From Deferribacteraceae bacterium (lineage in GTDB: Bacteria > Chrysiogenota > Deferribacteres > Deferribacterales > JAISNW01), in the NCBI GenBank assembly GCA_031278965.1, contig JAITJJ010000003.1:1-9369 (forward strand): a stretch of DNA of 9,369 nucleotides, in the 5' to 3' direction. Under the pieces are notes generated by a model. That model was not told the origin of the DNA. It worked only from the letters and a program-made list of their open reading frames with translations, and made no database searches. The first letter of the stretch is position 1. The number at the start of each line of letters is the position of its first letter. This document shows positions 6,023 through 9,369 of this stretch, piece after piece. The translations under genes and the position numbers were made by a program.

Positions 6023-8749
6023 CTATTTCGCTTTCTCTTCCTCCGGCAGTTTCCGCGGCAGAGGAAAAAAGTAGCCTATGGCAATAAATATCACTCCGAC
6101 CCCTAAGAAAGAGAGGATTCTCTGGAGAGTGTCAACCCTTGAAAGGTCAATAAGCAACAGTTTTACCGCATCCACCGCGAGGACTGCCGCCCCAATTGTC
6201 CAATAGGTTTTGCGGAACTTCTTAAAACCGTAAGCTATAAAGATAAATCCTGTCGCCCCCCATAGCACGGCAATGGCAAGTTGATAAGCCGATGAGCCCA
6301 TAAGCCATAAAAAGCTGTAATACTCATCATCCGAGAGGTAAAAAACTGCCCTCCCCAAGAGCGCATTTGCCCAGAAAAAGATAGCAAGCCCTCGAATCCA
6401 CTTTAATGTTCCCCGTAATTTAACGGGCATCTGCTGAGTTTTAAAAAGCCGTGCAAAATAGAAGAGGGCAGCTATAACCATAACGAGAGAAGCCCCGTCC
6501 GAAGTATTCAGCACAGGAAAGGTTTTTACATAATCTGTCCCCAATTTCATCTGATAGACACTACCTCCCAGAATAAAGAGGAAATATATCATATAAGCGG
6601 TTATAAACCCCGCGCCGTAAACTTTCCATACGGAGAGCACATCTTTCGGGTACCCTTCGTCAAAGCGGATCTCCCGCCCGAAAAGCATTGCCCGCGGACG
6701 GTTAAAGTTAAGCAATGCTACGACAAAAACAGCAAAGGCGGCGGCGAGAAATACGGAGTGAATAAAAATCGTCTCACCCTCGTTAAAATTCAGGAGTCTG
6801 CTAAAACCGTAATCCAGAGCTTCGCCCGCGAGCGATACGGCAAAAAACAGCGATAGCGCGTGGGTAAGGATTATCTGCTTATTTATAGCCTTATCCCTGT
6901 AAATATACATCAGAGCCGCCTGAACTAATATAAAGACAAGCCACCCCGCCCAATAAAAATCTTCCGCCTGCACAAAAAAGAGCCAATCCAAAGAGTTGCA
7001 GGAGAGGATAACCGCCGCTATTACCGGAGAAAATGCAAGTATCTGAGGCAAGAACCACTTTAGCTTTTTGGCGGCAGAAGCTATTAAGATTCCGCTTACG
7101 GAGCAGATAATCAGATAGAATAGGTCTTTATACTCTGGTTGCGCATTGTTGCTAATTTCAATGAAGAGGGTGCTATACCATAGGTAAATTCCGATAGTGA
7201 GAATCAGATACGATAGATATTTCCTCTCCCAATCTTTCTGAATACGAAATACCCCCGCCGCTATAAGCATAGCTCCTGCGGTGAGCAAGCGGCAGACAAA
7301 ATCGCTGTTTAAGAAAACTGTGCTGAAATAATCAACAGATGGTTCGTATCTGAATGCTCCAAATATCAAGATTAAACCAAAAAAGCGGAAAAAGCGGTTT
7401 TTCTGATACCCTCCTACAACCGCAAGCATAGCCCCTTCAAGAGCCCATATTGCGGTTATCCACTCTCCCGCCAGAGCAAGGGGGATTGAAAAGTTTAAGA
7501 ATATTACGGCAAACGGGAGATAGAGGTAAGCAAGGGGACGGTAAGTTTCCGCCTTAAATCTGTTTATAGCGGTATATAGTATGAAGTAGAATATTCCTGT
7601 GGAAAAAGCCGCTATCGCCTGCCCGTATTGGAAGTGGCTGGCAATATAAAGCTGCGTAGCCATATAGGCAAACGGCGTCGCCACAGCAAAAACATTTTCA
7701 ATATTCCTGTTTTCAGTCTTTGCCGTGCATAGGAAGTTTACAAGGGTAAATATTATAAAGAATGCGGTGGAAAATATTAAAATATCAATAAAATTTTCAG
7801 GAACGTAATATTCCCTAGCCCACATCACCCCAACAATATATGTGCATAGGAAGGCAACACCATTCAGGTAACGCCAGTATTTCTTAAAGGCGGCAGCAAG
7901 CACGCATAGATTAAGTACCGTATAGAAAGAAAAGAGTGCGATATAGTTGTTGGAACCGGTGGAGAGAAGAACCGGAGCGGCAAAGCCGATAACTGCCGAA
8001 AAGAACGCCATTGCCTCGCTGTTCTGCAGGAGCGCCATAAGCCCGGCAGCGGCAATAAGGATAATTAAAAGCCCTAAGGCAGCTTCCACAGGGAGTATTT
8101 TATATATCTTATATCCCGCAAAGAAGGCGAGATACATAATGCCCAAACCGCCGCCCTGCATTATGAGGGAGAAGTTGGGGCGCACAGCCCGTTTTAGAAA
8201 AGCGAATATAAAGAGGGCAAGCCCGATAACGGCGCCTCCGGCAACCTTAGCCTCAGAGGGAATATTATAATTGCGGGATATATACAGATAAGAGAAGGCA
8301 AACCCCAGCACTAAAAAGATAAGCCCCGCCGTTACCCAGATATTTCCGCCTTTTATAAAGTTGATGAGGGGCGCAAGAGTACCGCCTGTTTTATGCTCTG
8401 TGACAGGCTCTGCGGCTTTTATCGATTCTGCTTCTTTCGGCTCAGATGTCGGTATCGTTTCTTTTACAGGAGTTTCCGCCAGAATACCTGCCGCCGAAGT
8501 ATCCGCTATGGGAGAAGGATCGTATTCCAGTTCGGCGGCTTCTTTCGGTTCGGCGCCCTCGGCACCCTCCGGCCTAGTTTCTGCAGGTGCAACAGCCTTA
8601 TGCATTGCGAAGGGCTTACCGCAAAGCACTATTTCAAGATCCGCCACTCTCATCTTTATTCGGTGAACTTTGACTAAGAGCACAATAGTACATACAATAA
8701 GCGCCGCTATGATACCGAAAAAAAAGAGTATTGATAAAATCCACGGCAT
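6023..8749 (-). CDS. DUF2339 family large polytopic membrane protein
   Basis: The 908-residue product has one N-terminal membrane segment (about 3-27). A short basic helix follows, then a low-complexity Ala/Glu/Pro linker (about 50-122). From about residue 130 to the end it is a dense run of twenty or more hydrophobic segments. DUF2339 signatures are clear after the linker: a KGGNIWVTAGLIFLVLGFAF segment, then PSEAKVAGGA, QGGGLGIMYLAFFAGYKIY and GFAAPVLLSTGSNNYIALF. The family has no assigned biochemical activity that I know of; it is sometimes discussed as an envelope or transport-related membrane protein. The gene starts 18 bases after the PC4-like gene, with a modest AGGGGG site ten bases before ATG. 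It converges with the TPR gene, leaving 25 bases between their stops. The length is normal for the family and the frame is intact. Confidence 0.9.
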   Translation of the reverse strand: MPWILSILFFFGIIAALIVCTIVLLVKVHRIKMRVADLEIVLCGKPFAMHKAVAPAETRPEGAEGAEPKEAAELEYDPSPIADTSAAGILAETPVKETIPTSEPKEAESIKAAEPVTEHKTGGTLAPLINFIKGGNIWVTAGLIFLVLGFAFSYLYISRNYNIPSEAKVAGGAVIGLALFIFAFLKRAVRPNFSLIMQGGGLGIMYLAFFAGYKIYKILPVEAALGLLIILIAAAGLMALLQNSEAMAFFSAVIGFAAPVLLSTGSNNYIALFSFYTVLNLCVLAAAFKKYWRYLNGVAFLCTYIVGVMWAREYYVPENFIDILIFSTAFFIIFTLVNFLCTAKTENRNIENVFAVATPFAYMATQLYIASHFQYGQAIAAFSTGIFYFILYTAINRFKAETYRPLAYLYLPFAVIFLNFSIPLALAGEWITAIWALEGAMLAVVGGYQKNRFFRFFGLILIFGAFRYEPSVDYFSTVFLNSDFVCRLLTAGAMLIAAGVFRIQKDWERKYLSYLILTIGIYLWYSTLFIEISNNAQPEYKDLFYLIICSVSGILIASAAKKLKWFLPQILAFSPVIAAVILSCNSLDWLFFVQAEDFYWAGWLVFILVQAALMYIYRDKAINKQIILTHALSLFFAVSLAGEALDYGFSRLLNFNEGETIFIHSVFLAAAFAVFVVALLNFNRPRAMLFGREIRFDEGYPKDVLSVWKVYGAGFITAYMIYFLFILGGSVYQMKLGTDYVKTFPVLNTSDGASLVMVIAALFYFARLFKTQQMPVKLRGTLKWIRGLAIFFWANALLGRAVFYLSDDEYYSFLWLMGSSAYQLAIAVLWGATGFIFIAYGFKKFRKTYWTIGAAVLAVDAVKLLLIDLSRVDTLQRILSFLGVGVIFIAIGYFFPLPRKLPEEEKAK

Positions 8750-8767
8750 TGTCGGCTTACCCCCTGC

Positions 8768-8989
8768 TTAGGAAAAGAGCTCTTTTAAGGCTTCCAGAAG
8801 GATTTTGGCTTCCTCATAGCTTACGGTGACCCCTTTGCCCATCTTATCGTGATCCGGCGACCATTCGCGAATATCAAGTTTGGCAGCTCTTCCGTTCCAT
8901 TCCACCAGATTAAGCTCTTTTGACCACCCCCTTGAACTAACGGATAAAACCGCAATTTTTTTTGTTATCTTAAAAGTTATTTCAGACAT
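8768..8989 (-). CDS. PC4/YdbC-type single-stranded nucleic-acid-binding protein
   Basis: The complete small protein has 73 residues. It matches the bacterial YdbC branch of the PC4 (transcriptional coactivator p15) family almost end to end. Landmarks are an N-terminal strand FKITKKIAVLS, then GWSKELNLVEWNGRAAKLDIREWSPD with the conserved Trp, Asn and Arg residues, then KMGKGVTVSYEEAKILLEAL as strand and helix. Members are small dimeric proteins that bind single-stranded DNA or RNA through a curved beta sheet. The likely role is cytoplasmic nucleic-acid binding in transcription, replication or repair; the exact job is unknown. The start ATG at 8989-8987 has GAGG seven bases upstream. It lies 14 bases after the DUF554 gene and 18 before the DUF2339 gene, so the three are probably one operon. 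Confidence 0.88.
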   Translation of the reverse strand: MSEITFKITKKIAVLSVSSRGWSKELNLVEWNGRAAKLDIREWSPDHDKMGKGVTVSYEEAKILLEALKELFS

Positions 8990-9003
8990 ACTTCCGCCTC
9001 TAG

Positions 9004-9369
9004 TCAGAAAAAGTTAATTATTATAGCATCATACGCGGGAATAATAAAGAGGGAAGGGAGGGTATTGCCGATACGGAGTTTTGCCACTTTCAGAATATTT
9101 ACCCCTATCCCCATAACTATTATACCGCCTGTTTGGGATATTCCATTTAAGTATTGCGGATTGTCGGTTAAAAATGCGAGCTGAGATGCAAAGATCGCTA
9201 TTCCACCCTGATATACAAGGATAGGGATTGCAGCAAAGATAACCCCCGCCCCCAAAGTTGAGGCGAAGATTACAGAGCAGATTCCGTCCAGAAGACTTTT
9301 AATATACAACAGCGAGGGATCGCCTGAAAGACCGTCTCTAAGGGCTCCCACTATCGCCGCCGCTCCCAC
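9004..9369 (-). CDS. DUF554 family membrane protein, C-terminal part
   Basis: The last 122 codons of a gene that continues past the window edge are present; the first codon visible (GTG) is internal, not a start. The fragment has family landmarks of DUF554 (YdfK/YqgA-like): GAAAIVGALRDGLSGD, LYIKSLLDG, FASTLGAGVIFAAIPILVYQGG, then GGIIVMGIGVNIL, KLRIGNTLPSLFIIP. About four hydrophobic segments are visible. DUF554 proteins are small integral membrane proteins of about 230 residues with an uncertain role, sometimes annotated as putative transporters. The gene is followed after 14 bases by the PC4-like gene in the same direction. Roughly the first half of the protein is not in the window. Confidence 0.85.
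   Translation of the reverse strand: MGAAAIVGALRDGLSGDPSLLYIKSLLDGICSVIFASTLGAGVIFAAIPILVYQGGIAIFASQLAFLTDNPQYLNGISQTGGIIVMGIGVNILKVAKLRIGNTLPSLFIIPAYDAIIINFF

Noticed and set aside
7947..8677. Plus-strand open frames opposite the DUF2339 gene
   Set aside because: They are Ser/Ala/Arg-rich low-complexity products of the reverse strand of a recognised gene, without plausible start sites.

Overview
The window is almost fully coding. It holds two convergent gene blocks, with seven genes on the plus strand (1-5997) and three on the minus strand (6023-9369). The longest gene-free stretch is 27 bases, and I see no RNA genes, insertion sequences, CRISPR arrays or long repeats. Base composition and codon use look uniform, so nothing marks a recent insertion. 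Gene spacing, strong AGGAG-type ribosome binding sites and regular TTG starts indicate a bacterium. The host is uncertain. A TroA-like binding protein in the order binding protein, ATPase, permease, permease would fit a spirochaete of the Treponema type, but this is a weak inference.

Plus strand. The tail of a hotdog-fold acyl thioesterase (1-141) is followed by an NYN-domain/cold-shock-domain fusion (probable RNA-acting protein). Next come four genes for a TroABCD/MntABC-type divalent metal importer: a lipoprotein metal receptor, an ATPase and two ABC-3 permeases. A membrane-anchored TPR protein ends the block. Neighbouring genes overlap or lie within 27 bases of each other, so they are probably one transcription unit whose promoter lies upstream of the window.

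Minus strand, read from 9369 down. A DUF554 membrane protein (its N-terminus is outside the window) is followed by a small PC4/YdbC-type nucleic-acid-binding protein and a 908-residue DUF2339 polytopic membrane protein. These are also spaced as an operon. The two blocks meet tail to tail across 25 bases with no clear intrinsic terminator.

The most interesting signal is in the metal importer. The receptor keeps the complete metal-ligand set (His68, His133, His199, Asp279), in a TroA-like pattern. The motor and channel are unorthodox. In the ATPase the Q-loop Gln, the LSGGQ signature and the switch His are all replaced, although Walker A and B are intact. Both permeases have lost the Asp and His of the usual GDALSHAxLPG motif, and both carry a C-terminal soluble domain that looks like a winged helix. 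All four frames are open and translationally coupled, so this looks like a divergent working system rather than a decaying one. Its co-transcription with an NYN-CSD protein is also worth a look.
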